NCBI GenBank assembly: GCA_963521065.1
Contig: CAUQTI010000006.1
Coordinates: forward strand, 1 to 64,000
Source: IOR16 sp963521065
GTDB lineage: Bacteria > Bacillota > Clostridia > Peptostreptococcales > Anaerovoracaceae
DNA: 64,000 nt
Direction: 5' to 3'
Each line of letters opens with the position of its first letter. Within the stretch, counting starts at the first letter, position 1. A program made the position numbers and the translations under genes. Positions 26,130 through 35,341 of this stretch are shown here, in pieces. Below the pieces are notes generated by a model, which was not told where the DNA came from, did no database searches, and saw only the letters and a list, made by a program, of their open reading frames with translations.

Positions 26130-27062
26130 TTAAATCATCCTTTTTTCTATTTTTTCATTCTGTACATTCCGTTCCTGTATGATGTCTATAAAGCTTTCGA
26201 TGCGTGTCTGTAAGCCAGCTTCACCCTGTAATTCGTCAACAATGATATTAATGACAGGAAGGCTCTTCAACCTGCGTAAAATCAGTTCATTGACCAGTGA
26301 ATCCGGACCGCAGGGAAACGCTGTAAGAAGGATAATACCGTCTACCTTTGCTTCGAGGAGCTTGATTGCGCCAATCAGCTCTTTATTATAAAGCCAGTAT
26401 AGAGAGTCAGAAATTTCTTTTGAATGCTTTAAGCTTTCTTTTTTATTGACGGAATCTGCATAAATAGGAACTGCGCCTAACGTTTGAATATATTCTGCAA
26501 TCGGCAGCCCGATAAAATGGTCATAAGTAAGATAAGGATGTGAGACAATCAATAATTTTGTCTTTGTGCTCGCAAGGAGCTCTGCTTGCTTTTTTTCTTT
26601 TTGTACATCGTAATGGGCTTGCGCCTTTATTGCTTTTTTGTATGCAAGAAGAGATTGAAGGTAGCCTTTTCCAAGTGCCTTCCCCATTTTAATAAAGCCT
26701 CTCCGCTCATTTTTGCCTTCTGTCACGCTAAGGTTGTAATCCAATATTGTTATATCATTGAACGTGTTGTTTACAATATCATATAAAGCATTAAATTTGA
26801 CACAGACTTCCTTATCACATCCATAATTTACGACACGAGGAACTAATATATAGTCACATTTACCGATGAGTGAGTGTACATGCCCCATAAAAATTTTAGA
26901 GGGGAGGCAGGCTTCATCAATGGAATATTTTATACCTTTCCTTAAAATTTCCTGGTTTGTATCAACGCTTGTTATTGTTTTAAGGCCCAGCTCCTGAAAA
27001 AATACTTCCCATAAGATATGGTACCGATAATAAAGCATTGCCTTAGGGAGTCCAACTACCAT
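26130..27062 (-). CDS. Activase-associated DUF2229 protein (310 aa)
   Basis: A 310-residue protein and the first gene of the operon. It begins MVVGLPKAMLYYRYHILWEVFFQELG, the start typical of the DUF2229 segment. Conserved Cys are in DEACLPSKI, YGCDKEVC and FPCGPDSLVNE. It probably binds an iron-sulfur cluster and partners the two downstream proteins. AAAGGAAGTGAATAACA precedes the ATG. The region 27063-27220 between it and the divergent serine hydrolase holds the promoters. Confidence 0.75.
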   Translation of the reverse strand: MVVGLPKAMLYYRYHILWEVFFQELGLKTITSVDTNQEILRKGIKYSIDEACLPSKIFMGHVHSLIGKCDYILVPRVVNYGCDKEVCVKFNALYDIVNNTFNDITILDYNLSVTEGKNERRGFIKMGKALGKGYLQSLLAYKKAIKAQAHYDVQKEKKQAELLASTKTKLLIVSHPYLTYDHFIGLPIAEYIQTLGAVPIYADSVNKKESLKHSKEISDSLYWLYNKELIGAIKLLEAKVDGIILLTAFPCGPDSLVNELILRRLKSLPVINIIVDELQGEAGLQTRIESFIDIIQERNVQNEKIEKRMI

Positions 27063-27220
27063 TGTTATTCACTTCCTTTCAAAGATAATTTTGTCAATTT
27101 TCTATGTTTTTATACGGCTGCTAAGTGAAAACTTAGAAAGCGGATTTCCTTTAAGGCTGTTAAAATCATTTGAAGTAGGGTACAATGGATAGACGTAAAT
27201 GAGAAAGGGCAAGCAGAAAA

Positions 27221-28402
27221 ATGGATGAGTTAAAAATAAAGCTGGACGGGGTAATCAAGGAAGCGGTACGGGAATACGCCCTGCCCGGACTGGCTTTGGG
27301 TGTAAAACTGGGGAAACAGAATCAAGCTGTAAAAAATATATTTTGTTATCAAGGTGCTACAGGTGTAAGCGATCTTGAAACAGGGGCAAAAATGGAAAGC
27401 GATGCTATCTTTCACATGGCTTCTGTGACAAAGCTCTTTGTGGGAACCGCAATTATGCAGTTGTGGGAAAGAAACATTCTGTCCCTGGAGGAGCGTTTGA
27501 CAAATATTTTCCCTGAGCTGGAACAAGTACAGCCTGAATTTGAAGAAATAACTATAAAGCATTTGCTTACACATACATCCGGATTAAGCAATGTAGAAAA
27601 TTTCGGGTGGGACAGGCCGGAAATTGACGAATCGGCACTGCAAAGATATGTGCTTTCTGATGAGATAAAAAAGATTAAATTTCAAACTTCTCCTCAAAAT
27701 GCAGGATTTTATTATTCGGACGTGGGCTATGAGTTGCTTGGTGCGGTGGTTGAGAGGAAGACAGATATCTCTTTTGAATCATATATCAAAAAAAATATAT
27801 TCGATGTTTTGAAAATGAAGGATTCTTCCTTATTGACCTTTGAGAGAAGTTACGAATTGCCTGAGATAAAGAAGTCTCTTGCTGCTTATTCATCTTTTGA
27901 TAAAAATCCGGAATGGATAGAAAAAACACTCTCCTTGGACACCTTAAATCAGGTGGGGATGGCAATTCCACATAAAAAGGACGAAAAGGGGAGAACGGTA
28001 CGAGAATTAAATTATCCGTACAATCGTTCCCATGCACCAAGCTCTACATTGACCTCTAATCTATCAGACATGCAGAGTTTTGCAGATGCGCATTTGGCAC
28101 ACCTCACGGGGAACACGGAGACAGGCAGGCTCTTAAAAGATGAAACGTATGAAACGATTTGGAAGGTGTATGCAACTGTCCCGAACAATGGAGAGCACAT
28201 TGGGTTAAGTTGGTTTATCCGAGAGCAGAACGGTTATTTACTCTATGGCCATGAAGGAACGGATGATGGATTTCGTGCCAGCTTTTGGATTTGTCCGCAG
28301 CTTGACATGAGCATTTTAGTCAACTCAAATATTACCAAAGCACCGGTAAAAAGAATTGCAAAAAAGGTGTTTTCTCTTCTCTGTACAAATCTTGAAAATT
28401 AA
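27221..28402 (+). CDS. Class C beta-lactamase-like serine hydrolase
   Basis: A 393-residue penicillin-binding-fold enzyme with SxxK motif SVTK (S68-K71), Tyr motif YSDVGY, and the HxG-type third motif in GHEGTDDG. No signal peptide is seen, so it is probably cytoplasmic and an esterase or peptidase rather than a secreted beta-lactamase. The family is functionally diverse and the substrate is unknown. It is followed after 36 bases by the LUD-domain gene, suggesting cotranscription. Confidence 0.88.
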   Translation: MDELKIKLDGVIKEAVREYALPGLALGVKLGKQNQAVKNIFCYQGATGVSDLETGAKMESDAIFHMASVTKLFVGTAIMQLWERNILSLEERLTNIFPELEQVQPEFEEITIKHLLTHTSGLSNVENFGWDRPEIDESALQRYVLSDEIKKIKFQTSPQNAGFYYSDVGYELLGAVVERKTDISFESYIKKNIFDVLKMKDSSLLTFERSYELPEIKKSLAAYSSFDKNPEWIEKTLSLDTLNQVGMAIPHKKDEKGRTVRELNYPYNRSHAPSSTLTSNLSDMQSFADAHLAHLTGNTETGRLLKDETYETIWKVYATVPNNGEHIGLSWFIREQNGYLLYGHEGTDDGFRASFWICPQLDMSILVNSNITKAPVKRIAKKVFSLLCTNLEN

Positions 28403-28438
28403 AAATTTTAAGCATATCGTCTTTTAGGAGATTGGAAG

Positions 28439-29056
28439 ATGGAAAAGGAAATCAAAAAAACAATTGAAAATTTAAAGAAGAATCAGATGAACGGCTATTT
28501 TGCAGAAAGCCAAGCTGTGCTGGAGCAGCTTTTAAAGATGTTGATACCGGAGGGGAGCACAGTAGGGAGCGGAGATTCTCTTACCTTAGAAGAGTTGGGA
28601 GTTTTTGAATGGCTGAGAAACGGAAAATACACATTTTTAGATAAACAGAATAAGGGACTTACGAGAGAAGAAAAAAGAAAGTTGTATTTGAATAACTTTT
28701 CAGTGGATATCTTTATGAGCAGTGCCAATGCAATCACACAGCAAGGTGAGATTATCAATATTGATGGGAATGGCAGCAGAGTTGCACCGATGTTATATGG
28801 ACCGTCAAAAGTTGTGTTTGTGATCGGTACGAATAAGGTTGCGCCGGATTTAAAAAGCGGACTTGAAAGAGCACGGCAAATAGCAGCACCTCTTGATGCG
28901 AAGAGACTGGGAAAAGAAACACCCTGCGTAAAGACTGGAAGCTGTGTCAACTGTAAAAGCAAACAGCGTATCTGCAACAGCTTTTCCGTCATTTCTCATC
29001 AGTTTGACGCAGAGCGAATTCATGTCATTATAATGGACGGAAGTTGGGGTTATTAA
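28439..29056 (+). CDS. LUD-domain protein (LutC/YkgG-like)
   Basis: A 205-residue LUD/DUF162 protein: STVGSGDSLTLEELG (the nucleotide-like binding turn), FMSSANAITQQGEIINIDGNGSRVAPMLYGP (hallmark), and a C-terminal CVNCKSKQRICNS cysteine motif. LutC is part of the LutABC lactate oxidase complex, but stand-alone LUD proteins in Clostridia have no proven role. TAGGAGATTGGAAG precedes the ATG. No lutA/lutB is nearby. Confidence 0.9.
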   Translation: MEKEIKKTIENLKKNQMNGYFAESQAVLEQLLKMLIPEGSTVGSGDSLTLEELGVFEWLRNGKYTFLDKQNKGLTREEKRKLYLNNFSVDIFMSSANAITQQGEIINIDGNGSRVAPMLYGPSKVVFVIGTNKVAPDLKSGLERARQIAAPLDAKRLGKETPCVKTGSCVNCKSKQRICNSFSVISHQFDAERIHVIIMDGSWGY

Positions 29057-29121
29057 TAAATCTGTGTATTGTTTTTTATACTGCATTTTTTCATATGTGA
29101 AAAAGATAAGGATTAGAAATA

Positions 29122-29174
29122 AAAAGAGCTTTGCGCCACCGTTTTTTCAAACGTTGGTGCAAAGCTCTTTTTTA
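29122..29174. terminator. Two-way intrinsic terminator
   Basis: AAAAGAGCTTTG pairs with CAAAGCTCTTTT, with more pairs toward the loop. A-rich before and T-rich after, it can stop the LUD transcript and the converging small gene at 29189-29323. Confidence 0.85.
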
Positions 29175-29188
29175 GCGGAAACAAAGTA

Positions 29189-29323
29189 TTATACATCGTT
29201 GTTTTCAATAGATTGTTTTTTTGCGTTTCGATTATGGTTTTGATTTTCTTTTGTAATCGGCGTTTGGTTCTTGCATTTTTTCATTCTTGCTTCCTTATTA
29301 TCCGGTTGACTGTCTTTTGGCAT
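29189..29323 (-). CDS. Small hydrophilic protein (44 aa)
   Basis: The 44-codon ORF starts MPKDSQPDNKEARMKKCKNQ and is rich in Lys, Asn and Gln, with a single Cys. GAGGTGATTCCT gives an excellent ribosome site before the ATG. The gene lies between a two-way terminator (29122-29174) and a folded leader with its own terminator (29345-29437), which supports it as a real regulated gene. I recognise no family. The composition suggests a disordered protein, perhaps RNA-binding or spore-associated, without proof. Confidence 0.55.
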   Translation of the reverse strand: MPKDSQPDNKEARMKKCKNQTPITKENQNHNRNAKKQSIENNDV

Positions 29324-29344
29324 AGGAATCACCTCGTTTACATT

Positions 29345-29437
29345 AATCGTAAAAGAAAGACGGGCTGATATCCCGTCTTGGCAAGTAAGTTACCCATGCA
29401 ATCAGCATGTTTTGAAAAACAAAATGTAACTCCTTAC
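29345..29437 (-). ncRNA. Three-way-junction RNA ending in an intrinsic terminator; leader or small RNA
   Basis: Read on the minus strand, GTAAG...GTTAC (29437-29426) pairs with GTAACTTAC (29393-29385). It encloses two perfect hairpins: TTTTG/CAAAA (29410-29424) and CATGC/GCATG (29395-29409). Next comes AAGACGGG/CCCGTCTT (29357-29379) with TTTCTTTT, an intrinsic terminator. This arrangement is riboswitch-like and sits 22 bases before the small 44-aa gene. Class not recognised. An independent small RNA is the alternative. Confidence 0.5.
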
Positions 29438-29589
29438 AAAATATAGTCTGCACACAAATGAAAAAAGCATTCGTGCAAATAATGGAAGGGATTGTGTTTC
29501 CTTTTGTTTCTTAACTTCTACATAATTACTGCATGAAAAAGAGAAAATAATTTCGATGAATCGCTAAAAAAATTAAGGAGTTACAGAAA

Positions 29590-31371
29590 ATGGGCCAATT
29601 GAAAAATGTCCGGGGAAAATTAAGTGGATTGTACAGTGCCGCAGCACGTTATCCGCTAACAGCTTTGTTTCTTTTTTTCGCAATGGCATTTCTTTCTTTT
29701 TCTTTTCAGATAGAACGAGATTACTCGAAAGAATTTTTAAGCTGCGCTTTTGGAGCGGTACTAAGTGCATTTTTACAAGCATTGCATGAACGGTTTTTTT
29801 ATAAGCCTTTTATGAGATTTGCGTTAATAGGCTGCGGTGTTGTCATTCCACTAGGATATTATCTGCTCATTAAGCCGGCACAGGAACTGGGAGAAGAAAT
29901 CGGCATACGGACTCTCCTGGTAGCGGCAGCCTTGCTTTCGGCTTATTTATGGGTTCCCTCTATTCACAGTAAGGTGACCTTCAACGAAAGCTTTTTTGCT
30001 GCATTTAAGGCATTTTTTCACTCATTACTTTTTTCGGGTGTTCTCTTTCTAGGATGTGCCTTTATCTTGGGAGCATTTGATTTATTGATTATTCCGCTGC
30101 GTTCCGTTGTCTATTCGCATGCGGCAAATAGTATCTTTGTATTTTTCGCTCCCTTATTTTTCTTGTCTCTCATTCCGGTATATCCGGGGGAAAAGGAGCA
30201 TAAAGAAGAATTTGACCGTATCGCAGAAAAAACAGAAGCACTTGAAAAAGCAGCGGCATGTCCCAAATTTTTAGAGGTTTTACTATGCTATGTTGTTCTC
30301 CCACTCCTTGCTGTTTTTACCATTATTCTTCTACTTTATATTTTGAAAAATATAAAAACAGTCTTTTGGAGTGAAGGGTTGCTTGGCCCTCTGATTACGT
30401 CCTATGCAGTGCTCGGAATTCTTTTATATTTACTGACAAGCAGATTAGAAAACCGGTTTGCATTTTGGTACAGGAGAGTGTTTCCAAAGCTTCTTTTGCT
30501 TTTTACGGCATTTCAAACGACAGCATTGGTGCTTGAATTAAAGGAGACGGGGATTACACATACCAAATATTTTATGATTTTATTTAGTATCTATGCGTTT
30601 TCCTCTGCTCTGGCAATGTGCTTTATTCCCGTGAAAAAAAATGGTGTTTTTGCCGCAATGCTGATTCTTTTTTTCCTTATTTGTGTTGTACCGCCCCTGG
30701 ATGCCTTTTCTGTCAGCCGAGTCAGTCAAGAGAACCGCTTAAAAAATGTTTTGCTCAAAAATGCAATGCTAGAAAATAATTATATTTTGGCACGAGCCTC
30801 CGTGTCAAAAGAAGATAAAAAGAAAATGATAACGGCGGCAGAATACCTCAGTCGTATGGGATACACCGACCGGATTTCGTGGATGCCAAAAGGGTTCTCC
30901 TTTAATGAAGATTTTTATAATACATTTGGATTTGACCGTTATGAATCAGAGACAGACAACAGACGTGTTCTTTACGTTGCTTTAAAGCCAGAGAGTGCAA
31001 TTACAATTAGCGGATATGATGCAATGACGCATGCTTTTTTAAATGACAGTGACAGCGGAGAAACGAGAGTTAGTGAAATTTTAAGCTCTGATAGACTTTA
31101 TTTTCTGGATAAAGTAAAGGATGGCGGAGAATTGGATTTTATACTTACACAGGAAAATCAGGAGCTTCTTCGTTGGAATACACAGGAAATTTTTTCAAGA
31201 TACAGGATTTATACGCAGGAACGGACAGAGCTTTCGAAAGAAGAGGCGATTTTTGTCAAGGAAAATGAGGAAGCGAAAATTATGTTTGTTGTGCGTGAGG
31301 CAAATATAAACTTTTTAAATGATGAAACCACTTATTTTGTGAATCTAGATATTTTAATTTTAATCAAATAG
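29590..31371 (+). CDS. DUF4153-type membrane protein
   Basis: A 593-residue protein. About 11-13 hydrophobic segments fill residues 20-385, followed by a soluble C-terminal portion of about 200 residues (from LDAFSVSRVSQENRL). The motif around FSGVLFLGCAFILGAFDLLI and the following soluble tail agree with DUF4153 proteins, which have no established function. AAGGAGTTACAGAAA precedes the ATG. An amino-acid permease follows after about 30 bases, so the two may be cotranscribed. Confidence 0.72.
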   Translation: MGQLKNVRGKLSGLYSAAARYPLTALFLFFAMAFLSFSFQIERDYSKEFLSCAFGAVLSAFLQALHERFFYKPFMRFALIGCGVVIPLGYYLLIKPAQELGEEIGIRTLLVAAALLSAYLWVPSIHSKVTFNESFFAAFKAFFHSLLFSGVLFLGCAFILGAFDLLIIPLRSVVYSHAANSIFVFFAPLFFLSLIPVYPGEKEHKEEFDRIAEKTEALEKAAACPKFLEVLLCYVVLPLLAVFTIILLLYILKNIKTVFWSEGLLGPLITSYAVLGILLYLLTSRLENRFAFWYRRVFPKLLLLFTAFQTTALVLELKETGITHTKYFMILFSIYAFSSALAMCFIPVKKNGVFAAMLILFFLICVVPPLDAFSVSRVSQENRLKNVLLKNAMLENNYILARASVSKEDKKKMITAAEYLSRMGYTDRISWMPKGFSFNEDFYNTFGFDRYESETDNRRVLYVALKPESAITISGYDAMTHAFLNDSDSGETRVSEILSSDRLYFLDKVKDGGELDFILTQENQELLRWNTQEIFSRYRIYTQERTELSKEEAIFVKENEEAKIMFVVREANINFLNDETTYFVNLDILILIK

Positions 31372-31399
31372 TCAACTGCAAATGATAAGAGAGGGAAAT

Positions 31400-32854
31400 A
31401 TGAAAAAAACAAAAAAAGGATTATCTGCTTGGCAGTTGTCCATGATGGCACTTGGAACCGTAATCGGAGGGTCATTTTTCGTCGGTTCTTCGGTTGCAGT
31501 TCGTGCGGCGGGCCCGTCGATTTTAATTTCTTATGTAATCGGCGGTATTTTAGTTTACTTTATACTGACCGCACTTTCTGAGATGACGGTGGCAAACCCG
31601 GATGCGGGGTCGTTTCGAACCTTTTCTGCACAGGCCTTCGGAGAAGGAGTTGGATTCGTTGTCGGATGGGTCTATTGGACCGGAATGGTTCTTGCGATGT
31701 CAAGCGAAGCAACTGCAGTCTCTATTTTGATTCGCGAATGGATACCGGATTTCTCAATCGTCTTGTGCGGTGCTTTTGTGATTATCGGCGTAACACTTTT
31801 GAATTTGTTGGGTGCTGATAAATTAAGCAAGCTTGAAAGTGGACTGGCAGCTGTGAAACTCCTTGCGATTGCTTCCTTTATACTCGTTTCCGTGCTTCTA
31901 ATTACGGGGATTGCTTTTAAAAATATTCCTGTGGGAATGGGTGCGCTGGCAAGGGAGCCATTTATGGTGGGAGGGCTTAAAGGAATTGCAGGAAGTATGT
32001 TAATCGTAATGTTCAGCTATGCGGGATTTGAAATTATAGGATTGGCTTCTTCTGAAAGTGAGAACCCAAAAAAAACAGTACCCAAAGCAATCTTATATAC
32101 CGTTTTTTCACTGGTGGGATTTTATATTCTCTCTATGTTAGTCCTCTTTCCGTTGATACCAATTGAAAATTTAAAAGAAAATGTAAGTCCGATGGTTGCC
32201 GCGTTAAATTATCAGGGAATCGGATGGGGCGGTACGGCCCTAAATCTTGTTATGATTACTGCGATTTTGTCTACGATGCTTGCGGCCATGTTCGGCCTTG
32301 GCAGAATGATGCGTTCCCTTGTTTCAGAAGGACACGCGCCTGCATGGCTGAAAGATAAAAAGGAGGTCCCCTACAGAGGCATCTTATTTTCCGGTATGGC
32401 GATGCTGCTTGGGCTGGGAATCGGCACCTTCCTGCCGCAAGTATACCTTTTCTTAATCAGCTCCGGAGGTTTTGCGCTACTCTTTACCTATGTGATGATT
32501 ATGGCATCGTATATACGGCTGCGTAAGAAAAATAGCTGTTTGGCGGAGGGGAAATGCCAAATGCCGGGGTATCCGTATACCTCTTGGATTTCATTAATCA
32601 GCATGGTTGCTATTTTGTTCAGTATGCCCTTTATACCGGGGCAGGTTTCGGGGCTGATTGCCGGGTTTACGATTATAATTGTATATTCTTTACTATATAT
32701 TGCGGTAAAAGTTTTTGGTGATTCAAAAAAAACTAGTACACTGCCGAATGGCTTGGAACACAGAGAATATTCAGCAATGCTTTCAAGGGAATTTTCGAGA
32801 GAGCTGACAGAAAAAGACGAGAAAGACAGTCCGAAATCAAAAGAGGATAAGTAA
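31400..32854 (+). CDS. APC-family amino acid permease
   Basis: A 484-residue transporter with 12 hydrophobic segments. The N-terminal consensus LSAWQLSMMALGTVIGGSFFVG is the unwound first helix that binds the amino and carboxyl groups. FSYAGFEIIGLASSESENPKKTVPKAI is the classic amino-acid-transporter signature. GluPro-like YtnA/AnsP-type members take up neutral or aromatic amino acids, but specificity cannot be read. The ATG at 31400 (RBS AGAGAGGGAAAT) is preferred to 31382. It probably feeds the amino-acid catabolism encoded nearby. Confidence 0.92.
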   Translation: MKKTKKGLSAWQLSMMALGTVIGGSFFVGSSVAVRAAGPSILISYVIGGILVYFILTALSEMTVANPDAGSFRTFSAQAFGEGVGFVVGWVYWTGMVLAMSSEATAVSILIREWIPDFSIVLCGAFVIIGVTLLNLLGADKLSKLESGLAAVKLLAIASFILVSVLLITGIAFKNIPVGMGALAREPFMVGGLKGIAGSMLIVMFSYAGFEIIGLASSESENPKKTVPKAILYTVFSLVGFYILSMLVLFPLIPIENLKENVSPMVAALNYQGIGWGGTALNLVMITAILSTMLAAMFGLGRMMRSLVSEGHAPAWLKDKKEVPYRGILFSGMAMLLGLGIGTFLPQVYLFLISSGGFALLFTYVMIMASYIRLRKKNSCLAEGKCQMPGYPYTSWISLISMVAILFSMPFIPGQVSGLIAGFTIIIVYSLLYIAVKVFGDSKKTSTLPNGLEHREYSAMLSREFSRELTEKDEKDSPKSKEDK

Positions 32855-33056
32855 AGTGCCGCAGGAGAAGAAAGAGAGTTAGAGATTAGCAGTGAAATGC
32901 TGAAAAAAAAAGCGGAGGGAGGAAAAGATTCTTCGCTTTCTTTCTGGCAAAGAAGGCAATGCTATGCTTTTACAGAAAGAAAGCAGTATGGTAGAATAGA
33001 AAGAACATTCGTCAGAAGGAGCAAAAACAGCAGAAGATAAAGGAGTTACTTTTAAA

Positions 33057-34328
33057 ATGGGAATAAAATATAAGGCATATAAGGGCAATTTGATTTACAG
33101 CAAAGACAAAGATACCTTGGATTGCAAGGAAAATACATATATTTTAACGGAGGATGGACGGATTGCGGGGTTGTGCAACGAACTTCCCTCGGATTATCCG
33201 AAAGAAGCCGCGGTGGATTGGGGGAATCGCCTGATTATACCGGGGTTTTGTGATATGCATGTACATGCGCCGCAGTTTTTGCAAAGAGGAATGGGCATGG
33301 ATCGAGAGCTTTTGGATTGGCTCGCTTCTTATACTTATCCAAGTGAAGCGAAATTTTCCGATGAATTTCATGCAGAAAAAGTTTATTCTGAATTTGTGGA
33401 AGCGTTGCTGCGCAACGGGACTCTCCACGTCAATTGCTTTCCTTCCATTCACTACAAAGCGTCTTCTGTTTTATTTGAGCTTCTCAAGAAGCGAGGCTTG
33501 GTTGCATTCAGCGGGAAATTGAACATGGACCAAAATAGTCCTGACTATTATATTGAGGATACAATGAGCTCGATTCAAGAAACGGAACGTTTTCTTCAGG
33601 AACACCAAGGCGACAAGAACGTCCGCCCTTGCATTGTTCCGAGATTTGCGATTACATGCAGTGAGCAGCTGCTCTCCGGCTTGGGGAAACTCGCGCGAAA
33701 ATATGAGGTTCCGGTCCATTCCCATATGTGTGAAGCTGTAAATGAGATGAAGGTTTGCAGAGAATTGTTTCCTGCATATAAGAACGGTGCGGAAATTTTT
33801 TATCAGAATCAGCTTATGGGTTCAACGCCTACGATTATGGCACACTGTATTTTTATGGATGAAGACGTATTGCAGAGGATGCAAAATCCAAATTGTATGG
33901 CCGTGCATTGTCCAGATGCGACTGCAAATATCAATGCGGGTGGAATCATGCCTGTGAAGAAACTTTTGGAAATGGGAATCAATTTGGCAATCGGGAGCGA
34001 CATTGGATCAGGTGCAAATCTTTCAATTGCAAGAGGGATTGCAACGACCATTCAGCATTCGAAAATTCGAAATATGTTTGATCCTGAGTGGGGAGCAGTT
34101 AACCTTTCTGAAGCTTTTTATATGGCAACTCGTTCTGGAGGAAGATTTTTTGACCGTGTAGGTGCTTTTGAGGAAGGATATCATTTTAATGCACTGGTGA
34201 TTGACGACGGTGAAAATGATTCGATTCAACCACATTCGTTATTGGAGCGATTGGAGCGTTTTTGTTATACGGGAGATGACAGAAACATCTGCATGCGCTA
34301 TCTTTCGGGAAATGAAATAAAAATATAA
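33057..34328 (+). CDS. guaD: Guanine deaminase
   Basis: A 423-residue zinc amidohydrolase. Motifs: PGFCDMHVHAPQF with the HxH pair, RFAITCSEQL (guanine-site loop), HSHMCEAVNEM (zinc His), MAHCIF (zinc His) and GSDIGSGANLS (catalytic Asp). It turns guanine into xanthine plus ammonia, complementing the adenine deaminase operon at 14.7 kb. AAGGAGTTACTTTTAAA precedes the ATG. The 200-base upstream gap holds only an unassigned promoter region. Confidence 0.92.
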   Translation: MGIKYKAYKGNLIYSKDKDTLDCKENTYILTEDGRIAGLCNELPSDYPKEAAVDWGNRLIIPGFCDMHVHAPQFLQRGMGMDRELLDWLASYTYPSEAKFSDEFHAEKVYSEFVEALLRNGTLHVNCFPSIHYKASSVLFELLKKRGLVAFSGKLNMDQNSPDYYIEDTMSSIQETERFLQEHQGDKNVRPCIVPRFAITCSEQLLSGLGKLARKYEVPVHSHMCEAVNEMKVCRELFPAYKNGAEIFYQNQLMGSTPTIMAHCIFMDEDVLQRMQNPNCMAVHCPDATANINAGGIMPVKKLLEMGINLAIGSDIGSGANLSIARGIATTIQHSKIRNMFDPEWGAVNLSEAFYMATRSGGRFFDRVGAFEEGYHFNALVIDDGENDSIQPHSLLERLERFCYTGDDRNICMRYLSGNEIKI

Positions 34329-34441
34329 AAAGGAGTTTTCAATCAAAAGAAAAGGGTATGAATACTCTAACATTTAATTATTTCAGATAAATTTTAAGAA
34401 AGGAGTGCGTGAGATGATTGAGATTTCATGCGGGGGATTTT

Positions 34442-35089
34442 ATGAAAATAGCGTTAAGAGATAAGTTTCCTGAGTTAGAAGTGGAGACGACAAAGGGAAC
34501 GATAAATTTACCAGGAGATTATGAGGGGAAATGGTTTGTCTTATTCAGCCATCCGGCAGATTTTACACCGGTGTGCACTACAGAATTTGTATCTTTTCAG
34601 AAAAAGACAAAAGAATTTGATGACTTGGGGGTTGAATTGGTTGGTCTGAGTGTGGACAGCCTTGAATCACACCGTCAATGGATCCAGTGGATTGATGAAA
34701 ATCTTCATGTGAAAATTGACTTTCCTGTAATCGATGATGAAAAGAGAATTGTTGCTGAAACCTTGGGACTGATTCATCCAAACGAAGATGAAACGGTGGC
34801 GGTCAGAGCAGTTATTGTAGTAGACCACAAAGGAAAAGTGAGAACGATACTGGAGTATCCAAAAGAGATTGGAAGAAATATTGAAGAGATATTGCGCACC
34901 GTAAAGGCTTTGAAAATGGCATCCATTAAAAAGGTATTTGCACCGGCGAACTGGCCAAAGAATGAGATTATCGGGGACAAGGTTTTGTTTCATAGAGGAA
35001 AAGAGGAAGACAAGACCCGTGATAAAGAGTGCGGAATTTACAGTCTCTCAGACTGGTTTGAATATAAAAATATAGAGGAAAATGATTGA
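34442..35089 (+). CDS. Peroxiredoxin (Prx6/1-Cys-like)
   Basis: A 215-residue thioredoxin-fold peroxidase with peroxidatic C45 in DFTPVCTTE. The Prx6-type long C-terminal domain is shown by PANWPKNEIIGDKV. It reduces hydrogen peroxide or alkyl peroxides, protecting an anaerobe from oxygen exposure. A second cysteine near the C-terminus (KECGIY) could act as resolving Cys. The ATG at 34442 follows GCGGGGGATTTT. A 16-codon ORF with a stronger ribosome site (34414-34464) overlaps this start, hinting at translational coupling. Confidence 0.93.
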   Translation: MKIALRDKFPELEVETTKGTINLPGDYEGKWFVLFSHPADFTPVCTTEFVSFQKKTKEFDDLGVELVGLSVDSLESHRQWIQWIDENLHVKIDFPVIDDEKRIVAETLGLIHPNEDETVAVRAVIVVDHKGKVRTILEYPKEIGRNIEEILRTVKALKMASIKKVFAPANWPKNEIIGDKVLFHRGKEEDKTRDKECGIYSLSDWFEYKNIEEND

Positions 35090-35103
35090 TTTTAAATAGT
35101 ATA

Positions 35104-35142
35104 GAAAAAACAGATTGTATTAAAAATACAGTCTGTTTTTTT
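35104..35142 (+). terminator. Intrinsic terminator after the peroxiredoxin gene
   Basis: AAAAACAGATTGTA pairs with TACAGTCTGTTTTT, followed by further T. Confidence 0.85.
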
Positions 35143-35251
35143 GTGGGAATCAAACTTGTCAGCATCCGATGAAAGGAAATAATACTTTTAAAAAACATTT
35201 TTGCTCCGATTTTTAATTTCGTTCAAAATGCCAAGGAATGCAAATAAGGTA

Positions 35252-35294
35252 TAAAAAGAAGCAAGTTCCCAGAAAAAATATCTACGAACTTGCT
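35252..35294 (-). terminator. Minus-strand terminator just outside the recombinase element
   Basis: Read leftward, GCAAGTTC (35293-35286) pairs with GAACTTGC (35268-35261), then TTCTTTTTAT. No minus-strand gene lies between it and the inverted repeat at 35342, so it would stop transcripts leaving the element to the left. The rest of 35143-35567 is AT-rich and without ORFs, apart from the left repeat. Confidence 0.6.
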
Positions 35295-35341
35295 CGCACT
35301 CTACGATTAAATTTGATTTTTATATTGCCATATTAATGAAA

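Noticed and set aside
28439..29056. Lactate utilisation operon
   Set aside because: Only a LUD-domain protein is present; LutA and LutB are absent.
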